The notes under the pieces were generated by a model. It was not told the DNA's origin and did no database searches. It saw nothing but the letters and a program-made list of their open reading frames with translations. Below are positions 8,671 through 15,901 of a stretch of 18,714 nt of DNA, one piece after another. How positions within the stretch are numbered: position 1 is the stretch's first letter; the number at the start of each line of letters is the position of its first letter. Both the position numbers and the translations under genes were made by a program. The DNA is from Acholeplasmataceae bacterium (GTDB lineage: Bacteria; Bacillota_I; Bacilli_A; Acholeplasmatales; Acholeplasmataceae), in NCBI GenBank assembly GCA_016934175.1, contig JAFGTI010000081.1, positions 1-18,714 of the forward strand. Direction: 5' to 3'.

Positions 8671-8697
8671 TCCATACCTCAAAAGGTATGGATTTTT
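8671..8697 (+). terminator. Riboswitch expression-platform terminator
   Basis: A perfect 9-bp stem (8671-8679 with 8684-8692), a 4-base loop and a T run (8693-8697) end 20 bases before the next start codon. The stem does not include the ribosome-binding site AAGGAGAAGG (8706-8715), which favours transcription termination over translation blocking. A smaller hairpin in the linker (TTCTC 8629-8633 with GAGAA 8644-8648) may take part in the switch; I could not identify the antiterminator with confidence. Confidence 0.85.
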
Positions 8698-8717
8698 AAT
8701 TATACAAGGAGAAGGAC

Positions 8718-9914
8718 ATGAAAAAAATTTGGTTTATAGGTTTATTTTTATTTGTAGGTGTTATGCTTGCTGGATGTCAAGTTTCTAACACAGAAGTTGA
8801 TCGGTTTTCTTTTGAATTAGAAGTCGTTAATATCAATGGATCAGTAATTTTTGAACAAATTATTGTCTCATATGATGATGAAGAACAAGACGAACTCATT
8901 AAGATGCTTGATCGACAAGTAGGTTTGGATTATGATGTTTATGATTTTGGTGTTTTGGTCAATGGTGTGGCTGGTTTTTACCCAACAGAATATAGTGTGA
9001 ATTATAATTACTATTATAGTTTATATATAGATGATGAATTATCTTCAGTGGGTATATCAGATATTACTCCAACTGAAGGTATGAAAATATCTTTCGTTGA
9101 GACAACGGTTTTAGATGAAATTGATTATCAAGTTGATGCTTTAATTAATTCTTTTATAACAAATCAGTTGTCTAATTATGTTAATGATGAGATGGCTAAT
9201 CATTACGTTTTAGCAGCATTGAAACAGTTAAATGTTTATGGTTACAATGTGCCTGCACTTGATGATACTTTGTTAGATATCAGTGGCTATTCTCAACAAA
9301 CTGATACAATCTCAAACACATTTAAAACAACTGTATTTGACAAATCTTTTGATATAAATCTTGACGATGTTGAAACAGCATTGGCTAACTTTACAGCTGA
9401 TAATTCTTATGATGCAATATCGTTACTCAATGCATTATCAATGACAGACGGAGCATCAACTCAAATTGATGAGATAATCGCTTTATTAACATCAGGAACA
9501 CCTCTATATATGGACTCTGATTATGCAGGAATGCTACTTTTAGCGCTTGCTCCATACGCTGATTATGAAGGCGTCAGTTCGATAACAAGTGATATGTTAC
9601 TTTTTATTGATGGCACGATTACAGCTGATGGGATAGAGTCATGGGGAAACGCTAATTCTTCATCAACAGCAACAGTTATTATGGGTCTGGTTGCACAGGG
9701 GATTAATCCACGTGGTGATGATTATACTACCGAAGATACTGACTTAATTGAAGCACTATTAAATTACGAAATAGATGGCACATTTAAGTGGTTAATAGAT
9801 GATGAAGAGGCAGATTTAGATTTTTCTACTCCACAAGTGTTTGCTTCACTTGTTGCTTATAAAATATTTAGAGATGTTTACGGTAATCCAGCATTTAATA
9901 TATTCGATTTTTAG
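8718..9914 (+). CDS. Transcobalamin-like lipoprotein: DUF4430 domain plus helical-repeat domain, putative surface corrinoid-binding protein
   Basis: A 398-residue predicted lipoprotein. The signal peptide ends in the lipobox LAGC, with lipidated Cys20, so it should sit on the outer face of the membrane. Residues about 30-135 fit the DUF4430/transcobalamin-like C-terminal domain: beta-rich, with a central DVYDFGVLVNGVAGF segment and a YYYSLYIDDELSSVGISDI block like the YW...GV strand of intrinsic factor. Residues about 138-398 are helical repeats (NHYVLAALKQL, YDAISLLNALS, DYAGMLLLALAPY, TATVIMGLVAQGI, QVFASLVAYKIF). They resemble the alpha/alpha-barrel seen in prenyltransferase-like proteins and in the alpha domain of transcobalamin. 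It is the first gene after a cobalamin riboswitch and shares its operon with an ECF S component. Corrinoid capture is therefore a good inference but unproven. It is acidic and rich in Asp, Tyr and Ser/Thr. Confidence 0.75.
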   Translation: MKKIWFIGLFLFVGVMLAGCQVSNTEVDRFSFELEVVNINGSVIFEQIIVSYDDEEQDELIKMLDRQVGLDYDVYDFGVLVNGVAGFYPTEYSVNYNYYYSLYIDDELSSVGISDITPTEGMKISFVETTVLDEIDYQVDALINSFITNQLSNYVNDEMANHYVLAALKQLNVYGYNVPALDDTLLDISGYSQQTDTISNTFKTTVFDKSFDINLDDVETALANFTADNSYDAISLLNALSMTDGASTQIDEIIALLTSGTPLYMDSDYAGMLLLALAPYADYEGVSSITSDMLLFIDGTITADGIESWGNANSSSTATVIMGLVAQGINPRGDDYTTEDTDLIEALLNYEIDGTFKWLIDDEEADLDFSTPQVFASLVAYKIFRDVYGNPAFNIFDF

Positions 9915-9931
9915 AAGAAGGAGGGGTATAG

Positions 9932-10360
9932 ATGAAGTCAATCGTAGCAAAAATTGTAGTCAGTATTGTACTCGTTTTGATAGCGGTTGGTTTAGTCTAT
10001 AGTCTATCCACAAATAATCAAGCAGTAGATAGCGGATCACTGAGAATTATCATTGTTGATGAACAGGATATGACTGTTTTTGATGATTGGATTTCTTTTG
10101 AAGTTGGAGATACTTTATTTGATGCGCTTGATAAATCATTTATACTTAATTATGAGACATATTCATTTGGAAAAATTGTTTTAGGTATTTCAAATAATGA
10201 GTTTAATGTTCAGACAAATTGGACTGATGATTTTCTAGCATTTGAACAATTTGATGGCACTAATTATTACTTAGCCACTCAAGGTGTCAGTAATATTGAA
10301 TTTAAGGATGGCGATCAGATAAGAATCAGCGTAAGATCGGTCTCGGGTGGTCTTTCATGA
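9932..10360 (+). CDS. Membrane-anchored single DUF4430 (transcobalamin C-terminal-like) protein
   Basis: 142 residues with one N-terminal hydrophobic segment (about residues 6-26) and no lipobox Cys. It is either a signal anchor or a cleaved signal peptide, with the rest outside the cell. Residues about 35-140 form one DUF4430-like domain: SLRIIIVDEQDMTVFDDWISF, then GDTLFDALDKSF, ETYSFGKIVLGISN, NYYLATQGVSNIEFKDGDQI and a final strand RISVRSV. This mirrors the N-terminal domain of the preceding lipoprotein but lacks the helical domain. AAGGAGG at 9918-9924 supports the start, 17 bases after the previous stop. It overlaps the ECF S gene by 4 bases, so it may hand substrate to, or be a subunit of, that transporter. 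Its role is inferred from context. Confidence 0.7.
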   Translation: MKSIVAKIVVSIVLVLIAVGLVYSLSTNNQAVDSGSLRIIIVDEQDMTVFDDWISFEVGDTLFDALDKSFILNYETYSFGKIVLGISNNEFNVQTNWTDDFLAFEQFDGTNYYLATQGVSNIEFKDGDQIRISVRSVSGGLS

Positions 10361-10902
10361 GCCAAAAACATCAAGCTATTAAAGATGCTGCATTAATTGC
10401 AGTCTTAACTTCAATTTTATTTGTTCAACAACTCGCGTTATCTTTTTTACCTAATGTTCAATTTACGACATTATTGATTGTTTTATATGCCAAAGTCATA
10501 GGGTTTAAAAAGACATCACTCGTCGTTTTATTGCATGTGATGGCAGTCAATATCTTATCACCTTTTGGACCAGTTATTCCAATGCAAATACCAGCGATGT
10601 TGATTGGCTGGTTTCTTATCCCGTTACTGCTTTGTACAGTCTTTAGAAAGTTAAAAACAGCATGGGCGTTAGCTGTTTTTGGATTCTTTTTTGGATTTAT
10701 TTATGGCTGGTTATTTATTCCGGTTTCAGTTTTCATTTTAGATGTTCCTTTTATCACTTATTTCTCTGCTGATATCGTTTTTGAATTGATTATGGCAGTA
10801 AGTAACTTTTTAACCATTCTTTGGTTATATGATCCCTTAAAGAAACTATTAGTGGAGCAAAAATCTAGATACGATATCGTATCATATCAAATTAAAGATT
10901 AA
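10357..10902 (+). CDS. ECF-type transporter substrate-binding (S) component, putatively for cobalamin or a corrinoid
   Basis: 181 residues, almost entirely hydrophobic, with about six predicted membrane segments and a charged C-terminal tail. Size and layout fit the S components of energy-coupling factor vitamin transporters. The segment ILSPFGPVIPMQIPAMLIGW after the third helix resembles the conserved loop/helix of several S-component groups. The start overlaps the preceding stop (ATGA), with a modest site GGGTGG at 10345-10350. No EcfA, EcfA' or EcfT gene is nearby, so it probably uses a shared energising module encoded elsewhere (group II ECF). Riboswitch control of the operon makes cobalamin the leading substrate guess. 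Other integral membrane families cannot be excluded by eye. Confidence 0.7.
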   Translation: MSQKHQAIKDAALIAVLTSILFVQQLALSFLPNVQFTTLLIVLYAKVIGFKKTSLVVLLHVMAVNILSPFGPVIPMQIPAMLIGWFLIPLLLCTVFRKLKTAWALAVFGFFFGFIYGWLFIPVSVFILDVPFITYFSADIVFELIMAVSNFLTILWLYDPLKKLLVEQKSRYDIVSYQIKD

Positions 10903-10934
10903 CGAGCATTCTCACGTACACATACGCGTTAAAC

Positions 10935-10969
10935 AAACAGCACTTTAAAATAAAGTGTTGTTTATTTTT
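10935..10969 (+). terminator. Rho-independent terminator of the B12 operon
   Basis: A stem of up to 13 bp (10935-10947 with 10951-10963, one G-T wobble) with a very short loop is followed by ATTTTT. It lies 33 bases after the ECF S gene and cleanly ends the riboswitch operon. Confidence 0.88.
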
Positions 10970-10976
10970 GTATTTA

Positions 10977-11004
10977 GTGCTATGCTATTAATAAAGAATA
11001 GCAC
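10977..11004. repeat. Inverted repeat between the B12 and Mo-hydroxylase operons
   Basis: GTGCTAT (10977-10983) is repeated in inverse as ATAGCAC (10998-11004). An overlapping second pairing, GCTATT (10984-10989) with AATAGC (10997-11002), is also possible. No T tract follows, so it is not a normal terminator. Being about 100 bases before the first gene of the molybdenum operon, it could be an operator for that operon. No convincing promoter could be fixed in 10971-11090, though AT-rich -10-like strings such as TATTAA are present. Confidence 0.4.
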
Positions 11005-11103
11005 AAAATTATACCAATTTAATCAGCTTAATTATAGATAAAGTTTATAGAATGAATATCGCATATAAAAGTATATCTGAAATTAGTGTTAAAGGAGATT
11101 CAT

Positions 11104-11670
11104 ATGGCAGAAGGAATCATTTTAACCGCAGGCTACTCTAGTCGAGCGGAAACTAATAAAATGCTATTGATACAAAACAACAAATCATTGATTTGTCATG
11201 CGATTGATGGGATGAAACCTTTTACACGGCATATATATGTCATCACAGGATATTATCATGAGGATATCGAACAAGCATTAAAAAATATTCAAGGTGTAAC
11301 ATGTATTTATAACAAGAATTATGATCAAGGCATGTTTGGCTCAATCCAAACAGGAGTAAACGTAGTCAGTGATGACTTTTTTGTTCTACCGGGAGATTGT
11401 CCTTTTGTTTCTGCAAAGACATATGAAAGCTTATTGATGGGCAATAAGGAAATGAGGGTACCTAGTTTTTCTGGAAGAAAAGGACATCCACTATTCATTC
11501 AAAAACATTTAATTAATCCTTTATTAGCAGAACCTATCGACTCTAATTTAAAGTATTTTAGAAATCAACATGATCTTGAAGTCATTGATACTGATGATCC
11601 CAATGTCATTATTGATATTGATACAATGGCAGATTTTATGAATTTAAAAAAACCACTTAAGGAGGTATAA
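11104..11670 (+). CDS. mocA: MocA/MobA-like molybdopterin nucleotidyltransferase
   Basis: Probably couples CTP (or GTP) to molybdopterin to give the dinucleotide cofactor used by the hydroxylase encoded just downstream. The 188-residue product has the nucleotide-binding motif LTAGYSSRAETNK (residues 7-19), the metal-binding LPGDCPFVS, then GRKGHPLFI and DIDTMADF. The GHP segment is more typical of the cytidylyltransferase MocA than of MobA, and xanthine dehydrogenase-family enzymes in bacteria generally carry the cytosine dinucleotide cofactor. I chose ATG 11104 because AAAGGAG (11091-11097) lies 6 bases upstream; an in-frame GTG at 11086 has no such site. First gene of the molybdenum operon, 4 bases before the FAD subunit gene. 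Confidence 0.85.
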   Translation: MAEGIILTAGYSSRAETNKMLLIQNNKSLICHAIDGMKPFTRHIYVITGYYHEDIEQALKNIQGVTCIYNKNYDQGMFGSIQTGVNVVSDDFFVLPGDCPFVSAKTYESLLMGNKEMRVPSFSGRKGHPLFIQKHLINPLLAEPIDSNLKYFRNQHDLEVIDTDDPNVIIDIDTMADFMNLKKPLKEV

Positions 11671-11674
11671 ACAG

Positions 11675-12472
11675 ATGGAAATGAAAAATTATAAAAGAGC
11701 ACAATCACTTAATGAAGCCTATCAATTATTAAGCGAAAATCCTAAAAACATTTTGATTGGTGGAGGCATTTGGCTCAAGATGTCAAATCCAAGTGTTAAC
11801 ACGTTGATTGATTTATCTGATTTAAATCTAGATCAAATTGAAGATTTAGGTAGCAAGATTAAAGTTGGTGCTATGGTCAATTTGAGAGATTTTGAAATGC
11901 ATCCAAGTATTCAAGAATTGGGTCATGGATTTTTAAGTCACGGAGTAAGCCAAATTTTAGGTGTTGGATTTAGAAATGTTGCTACAATCGGTGGTACGAT
12001 TGCTGGCCGCTATCCATTTTCAGATGTGATTACTCCTTTATTAACTTTAAAAGTAAAATTAATTTTTTATCCAACTCTCGAAATGTCATTAGAGGATTAT
12101 ATGAATTCAAAGACCAAGATGAACCATATCCTAACGCACATTGTCATCGAAAAAGAGAATGGAAAAGGATTCTTTAAGAAAGTAGCAAAAGTTTCATTAG
12201 AATTTGCGACATTAAATATTGCTGTATTTAATGTTTCTAAAGAAATTAGAATTGTTGTTGGAGCGCGTCCGACAGCACCTATTCTTGCACATGAAGCAAT
12301 GGATTTTATCAATAACCAAAATAAGATTAATGAAGAGGTTATTAATCAAACAGTAAAAATCATGTTAGAGCATACAAAGTTTGGTTCGAATTATCAAGCA
12401 AGTGAAGCATACAGGCAAGAATTAGCTAAAGTCTATGTAAAACGAGGAATTAAGGAGGTATTAAGTCAATGA
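11675..12472 (+). CDS. Molybdenum hydroxylase FAD-binding subunit (XDH/CoxM family)
   Basis: The medium subunit passes electrons from the iron-sulfur clusters to FAD and on to an acceptor. The 265 residues match the CoxM/XdhB-type medium subunit. FAD-contact motifs are a Gly-rich loop ILIGGGIWLK near residue 30 and FRNVATIGGTIAG with PFSD near residues 100-115. The second motif departs from the usual TIGGNIANASP pattern, since the Asn residues are replaced and Arg-Tyr precede the Pro, but the scaffold is intact. A C-terminal CO-dehydrogenase flavoprotein-like domain follows (GARPTAPILA). AAGGAGG at 11659-11665 supports ATG 11675, though ATG 11681 is a near alternative. The stop overlaps the 2Fe-2S subunit start by 4 bases. 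Confidence 0.88.
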   Translation: MEMKNYKRAQSLNEAYQLLSENPKNILIGGGIWLKMSNPSVNTLIDLSDLNLDQIEDLGSKIKVGAMVNLRDFEMHPSIQELGHGFLSHGVSQILGVGFRNVATIGGTIAGRYPFSDVITPLLTLKVKLIFYPTLEMSLEDYMNSKTKMNHILTHIVIEKENGKGFFKKVAKVSLEFATLNIAVFNVSKEIRIVVGARPTAPILAHEAMDFINNQNKINEEVINQTVKIMLEHTKFGSNYQASEAYRQELAKVYVKRGIKEVLSQ

Positions 12473-12921
12473 AAATAGCAGTTATACTGAATGGACATCC
12501 GCGTTCATTTGAAATTAAGCCTAATGAATATCTCTTAGAGACACTTAGAAAATATAATATGACCAGTGTTAAGAATGGTTGTGATGGATCAACATGTGGT
12601 GTTTGTACAGTCTTAATTGATGGAAAACCTATGCTCTCATGTTCAGTTTTAGCAGCAAGAGTGGATGGAAAAGAAATAACTACTGTCGAAGGGTTACAAG
12701 AAGAAGTTGATCACATCAGTAATTATTTCGGTGATGAAGGTGCAGATCAGTGTGGCTTTTGCAACACTGGACTAGCGCTTACAATACATGCACTACAAAA
12801 AGAGATTAAAAATCCGACCGATGAGCAAATCAAAGACTATGTAGTTGGCAATTTGTGTAGATGTTCTGGATATCATGCACAGTTTAAAGCCATCAAACGT
12901 TATTTGGAGGCTCAAAAATGA
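12469..12921 (+). CDS. Molybdenum hydroxylase 2Fe-2S subunit (CoxS/XdhC-type small subunit)
   Basis: The small subunit holds two [2Fe-2S] clusters that carry electrons from the molybdenum site to FAD. All eight ligands are visible in 150 residues. The plant-ferredoxin-like cluster uses Cys38, Cys43, Cys46 and Cys58 (GCDGSTCGVCTV then SC). The helical-domain cluster uses Cys95, Cys98, Cys130 and Cys132 (QCGFCNTG and GNLCRCSGY). Length is normal for the family. AAGGAGG at 12452-12458 precedes the start, which overlaps the FAD gene stop. The next start overlaps this stop (ATGA), so the three subunits should be translated in a coupled way and assemble in equal amounts. Confidence 0.96.
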   Translation: MKIAVILNGHPRSFEIKPNEYLLETLRKYNMTSVKNGCDGSTCGVCTVLIDGKPMLSCSVLAARVDGKEITTVEGLQEEVDHISNYFGDEGADQCGFCNTGLALTIHALQKEIKNPTDEQIKDYVVGNLCRCSGYHAQFKAIKRYLEAQK

Positions 12922-15236
12922 AAATTGTAAAAACAAAAATAGCATCAATTGATGGTAAAGGAATTATGAAGGGAAGACCTGCATATTCTGATGATCTTGC
13001 AGATCCAAATTCTTTAATTGTTAAAATACTGAGAAGCCCTTATGCTTTCGCTAAAATCGTATCCATTGATACAAGTAAAGCAGAAGCACTCGAAGGTGTT
13101 GAGTTAGTTTTAACATATAAAGATGTTCCTAGAAAATCATTTACTAGAGCTGGTCAAGGTTATCCTGAACCTTCTCCTCACGACAAATTTGTTCTAGATG
13201 AATATGTCAGATATGTGGGTGATGAAGTGGCATGTGTTGCAGCTGTGACTTCTAATATTGCTGAACAAGCATTAAAACTGATTGAAGTTAAATATGAGCA
13301 ATTTGAGGCAGTTCTTGATTTCGAACAAGCCATTGACAATCCTAATGTTATTCATCCTGAAGATGGAATTATTGAAATGTTTCCAATTGGATTTGAACCA
13401 AAAAGAAATATTGCAGCGACTTATGAAATGGAAGTTGGCAAAGTAGAAGATGCTTTAAAGGACTGTGAAGTCATCGTAAAAGAATCATTTTACACTCAAG
13501 CTCAAGCACATGCAATGATGGAACCTCATACAGTTAATGCTAGACTCGATATTCATAATCGTTTGGTTTTATATTCAGCAACACAAACGCCTTTCCATGT
13601 TCGTCGTATTTTATCTCAAACACTTGATGTACCCTTATCAAGAATAAGAGTTATTAAACCTAGAGTTGGTGGTGGATTTGGTGGTAAACAAGCACTTCAT
13701 GGTGAAATGTTTGTTGCTCTTGTGACACTTAGAACAGGTAAACCATCTAAAATTGTTTATACAAGAAAAGAAGTTTTTGAATCATCTTATACAAGACATC
13801 CGATGCGTATTGATATGACTTTGGGTGCGATGAAAGACGGGACGCTCAAAGCTATTGATTGTCATGTTTTATCTGATACTGGAGCTTATGGTGAGCATGC
13901 ATTAACAGTGTTTATGGTCACAGGCTCTAAAGTTCTTCCTCTTTATAACAAAGTTGATGCTGTAAGATTTAATGGTGAAGTCGTTTATACAAATCATGTG
14001 TCAGCTGGAGCATTTAGAGGATATGGGGCTATTCAAGGTAATTTTGCTTTAGAATCAGCAATTGATATTTTATGTGAAAAACTCGGAATGGATCCTATTT
14101 TATTTAGACAAAAAAATATGATATTAGAAGGTCAAACATCTCCAATATTTGAAATTATGGGTGAAGGGACTGCAGGAACTGCAATGGTTATGGAATCCTG
14201 TAAATTAGACTATTGTGTTAAACGGGGTATTGAATTAATTGATTGGAAGAATAAATATCCACGAGTTGATCTTGGAAATCATAAAATAAAATCAGTAGGT
14301 ATGGCAATTGCTATGCAAGGTAGTGGAATCCCTTATATCGATATGGGTGCAGCAACTATTAAACTTAATGATGATGGGTTCTATAACTTAATGGTTGGAG
14401 CAACGGATATTGGTCAAGGTAGTGATACGATATTAGCTCAAATCGCAGCAGAAGAATTAATGACAACTGTTGATAAAGTTATTGTTTATTCATCTGATTC
14501 CGACTTAACACCATTCGATACAGGGGCTTATGCTTCAAGCACAACATATGTCTCAGGTAATGCTGTCCTTAAGGCTGCAAAACAGATGAAAGATATGATA
14601 ATCGAAGAAGCAGCAAAAGTACTTAAAGTTGATTTTGATGACATTGATTTTGATGGTGTCGTTTTAAGATCTAAAGATCAAGAAATTACATTATCCGATT
14701 TATCAAATCGTTTAACCTATAATGAAGATCAAAAACAGTTGACAACAACAGGTAGTTACGTAGGGCATAAATCACCACCTCCATTTATGGCAGGTTTAAT
14801 AGAGATAGATATTGATAAAGAAACTGGTGAGTTTGATATTTTGGATTATGTGAGTGTTGTTGATTGTGGAACACCTATTAATCTAAAACTTGCTCAAGGC
14901 CAGGTTGAAGGTGGTATCGTTCAAGGTTTAGGTATGGCAGCTTTTGAAGAAGTAAGATATGGTAAAAAAGGGAATCTTCTATCAAACGCATTTATTTATT
15001 ATCATATACCTACAACAAAGCAAATCCATAAGTTAACAACTGAGTTTGCAGAAAGTTATGAAACTTCAGGGCCATTTGGAGCAAAATCTGTAGGTGAAAT
15101 TGGGATTGATACACCACCTGCTGCTTTAGCAAATGCAGTCTATAATGCATTAGGTGTGAGAATCACATCGCTTCCGATTACACCTGAAAAAATATATTTA
15201 GCGATGCAAGAGAAAAAACAAAAGGAGAACAGATGA
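12918..15236 (+). CDS. Molybdenum hydroxylase large (molybdopterin-binding) subunit, xanthine dehydrogenase family
   Basis: The catalytic subunit of a hydroxylase that adds water-derived oxygen to a heterocycle such as a purine. The 772 residues are typical of a separate large subunit. Cofactor motifs in order are RVGGGFGGKQ, GAFRGYGAIQ, QGSGIP, ATDIGQGSDT, DTGAYASSTTYVSG and GPFGAKSVGEIG. The last contains the predicted catalytic glutamate, Glu727. The exact substrate cannot be read from sequence: xanthine, hypoxanthine, another purine or nicotinate-like rings are possible. Neighbouring hydantoinase and SsnA genes favour purines. In many anaerobes such clusters encode selenium-dependent hydroxylases with a labile selenium ligand rather than selenocysteine, but the marker genes yqeB and yqeC are not seen here. 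The next start overlaps the stop. Confidence 0.93.
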   Translation: MKIVKTKIASIDGKGIMKGRPAYSDDLADPNSLIVKILRSPYAFAKIVSIDTSKAEALEGVELVLTYKDVPRKSFTRAGQGYPEPSPHDKFVLDEYVRYVGDEVACVAAVTSNIAEQALKLIEVKYEQFEAVLDFEQAIDNPNVIHPEDGIIEMFPIGFEPKRNIAATYEMEVGKVEDALKDCEVIVKESFYTQAQAHAMMEPHTVNARLDIHNRLVLYSATQTPFHVRRILSQTLDVPLSRIRVIKPRVGGGFGGKQALHGEMFVALVTLRTGKPSKIVYTRKEVFESSYTRHPMRIDMTLGAMKDGTLKAIDCHVLSDTGAYGEHALTVFMVTGSKVLPLYNKVDAVRFNGEVVYTNHVSAGAFRGYGAIQGNFALESAIDILCEKLGMDPILFRQKNMILEGQTSPIFEIMGEGTAGTAMVMESCKLDYCVKRGIELIDWKNKYPRVDLGNHKIKSVGMAIAMQGSGIPYIDMGAATIKLNDDGFYNLMVGATDIGQGSDTILAQIAAEELMTTVDKVIVYSSDSDLTPFDTGAYASSTTYVSGNAVLKAAKQMKDMIIEEAAKVLKVDFDDIDFDGVVLRSKDQEITLSDLSNRLTYNEDQKQLTTTGSYVGHKSPPPFMAGLIEIDIDKETGEFDILDYVSVVDCGTPINLKLAQGQVEGGIVQGLGMAAFEEVRYGKKGNLLSNAFIYYHIPTTKQIHKLTTEFAESYETSGPFGAKSVGEIGIDTPPAALANAVYNALGVRITSLPITPEKIYLAMQEKKQKENR

Positions 15237-15865
15237 TGAAATTAAATAAATCTATGGGTATTACAATCTTATTCTTTGGTGCAATTTGGGGCATATTAGA
15301 AGCTACTTTAGGTCATCTATTACAATTTTTACCACCATTAGTGTCTGGAAGTGTGATGTTTCCGATTGCTGCAAGTTTAATGTATTTAACTTACAACAAT
15401 ACAAAATCAAGAACATCAATGATTTATGTTGCCGCTATTGCAGCAACGATTAAAGCTGTTGATTTCTTTATGCCAGGACTACCTCCAATTAAGACTTATA
15501 ATCCAATGATTGCTATCATGTTGCAATCAGTTGTTATGGTGGTTATTTTGCCGTTGATTAAAAAGGAATCTTTAGCATTGAAGTTGACAGGTATCGCATT
15601 AGTTGGAGTTTCGTGGAGACTGCTATTTTTGGGAAACATAACGATTAATCATGCATTAACTGGATTTAACTTTTCACAACTGGCTAGTTTGTCAAGTATG
15701 TTGAATTTTGTAGTCTATCTTGGACTCATGGAAGCGTTAGTTCTAGGGGTTATTCTATTTACTTCAACGGCTTTAAAACAAAAAGTCAATTTTTCTTATA
15801 AACCTAATTTAGTGGTTGCTTCTTCAATATTTGCATTAGCTGTTGTTTTAACAATTGTTTTGTAG
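15233..15865 (+). CDS. Integral membrane protein of unknown function, possibly a transporter component
   Basis: 210 residues with about six hydrophobic segments and short loops; no signal peptide or catalytic motif is evident. The first helix has GAIWGILEATLGHLLQFLPP, which looks like a conserved segment, and a PGLPPIKTYNPM loop follows the third helix. Size and layout recall ECF S components or other small vitamin/substrate permeases, but I do not recognise the family. It lies between the hydroxylase large subunit and xdhC, with ATGA coupling to the former. It is therefore likely to work with the molybdenum enzyme, for example in uptake of its substrate. AAAGGAG (15221-15227) could serve ATG 15233 or ATG 15236. 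A 36-base gap without a terminator separates it from xdhC. Confidence 0.6.
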   Translation: MMKLNKSMGITILFFGAIWGILEATLGHLLQFLPPLVSGSVMFPIAASLMYLTYNNTKSRTSMIYVAAIAATIKAVDFFMPGLPPIKTYNPMIAIMLQSVVMVVILPLIKKESLALKLTGIALVGVSWRLLFLGNITINHALTGFNFSQLASLSSMLNFVVYLGLMEALVLGVILFTSTALKQKVNFSYKPNLVVASSIFALAVVLTIVL

Positions 15866-15901
15866 GTTTAATTTTCACATCCCAAGAAATGAGTTGATGA
15901 T

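Noticed and set aside
8576..8788. A 70-codon + strand open frame across the riboswitch and the start of the lipoprotein gene
   Set aside because: It begins inside the conserved riboswitch core, runs through the terminator and overlaps the lipoprotein start in another frame. The structured RNA explains the sequence.
10958..10986. Possible promoter TTGTTT-17-TATGCT for the molybdenum operon
   Set aside because: The -35 string is the 3' arm of the terminator hairpin and the -10 match is only 4 of 6. Too weak to call.
11086..11103. GTG start 18 bases upstream for mocA
   Set aside because: It would place the clear AAAGGAG ribosome-binding site inside the coding region; ATG 11104 fits the site and the family N-terminus.
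12097..12312. Minus-strand open frame inside the FAD subunit gene
   Set aside because: Antisense shadow of a coding region with no independent support.
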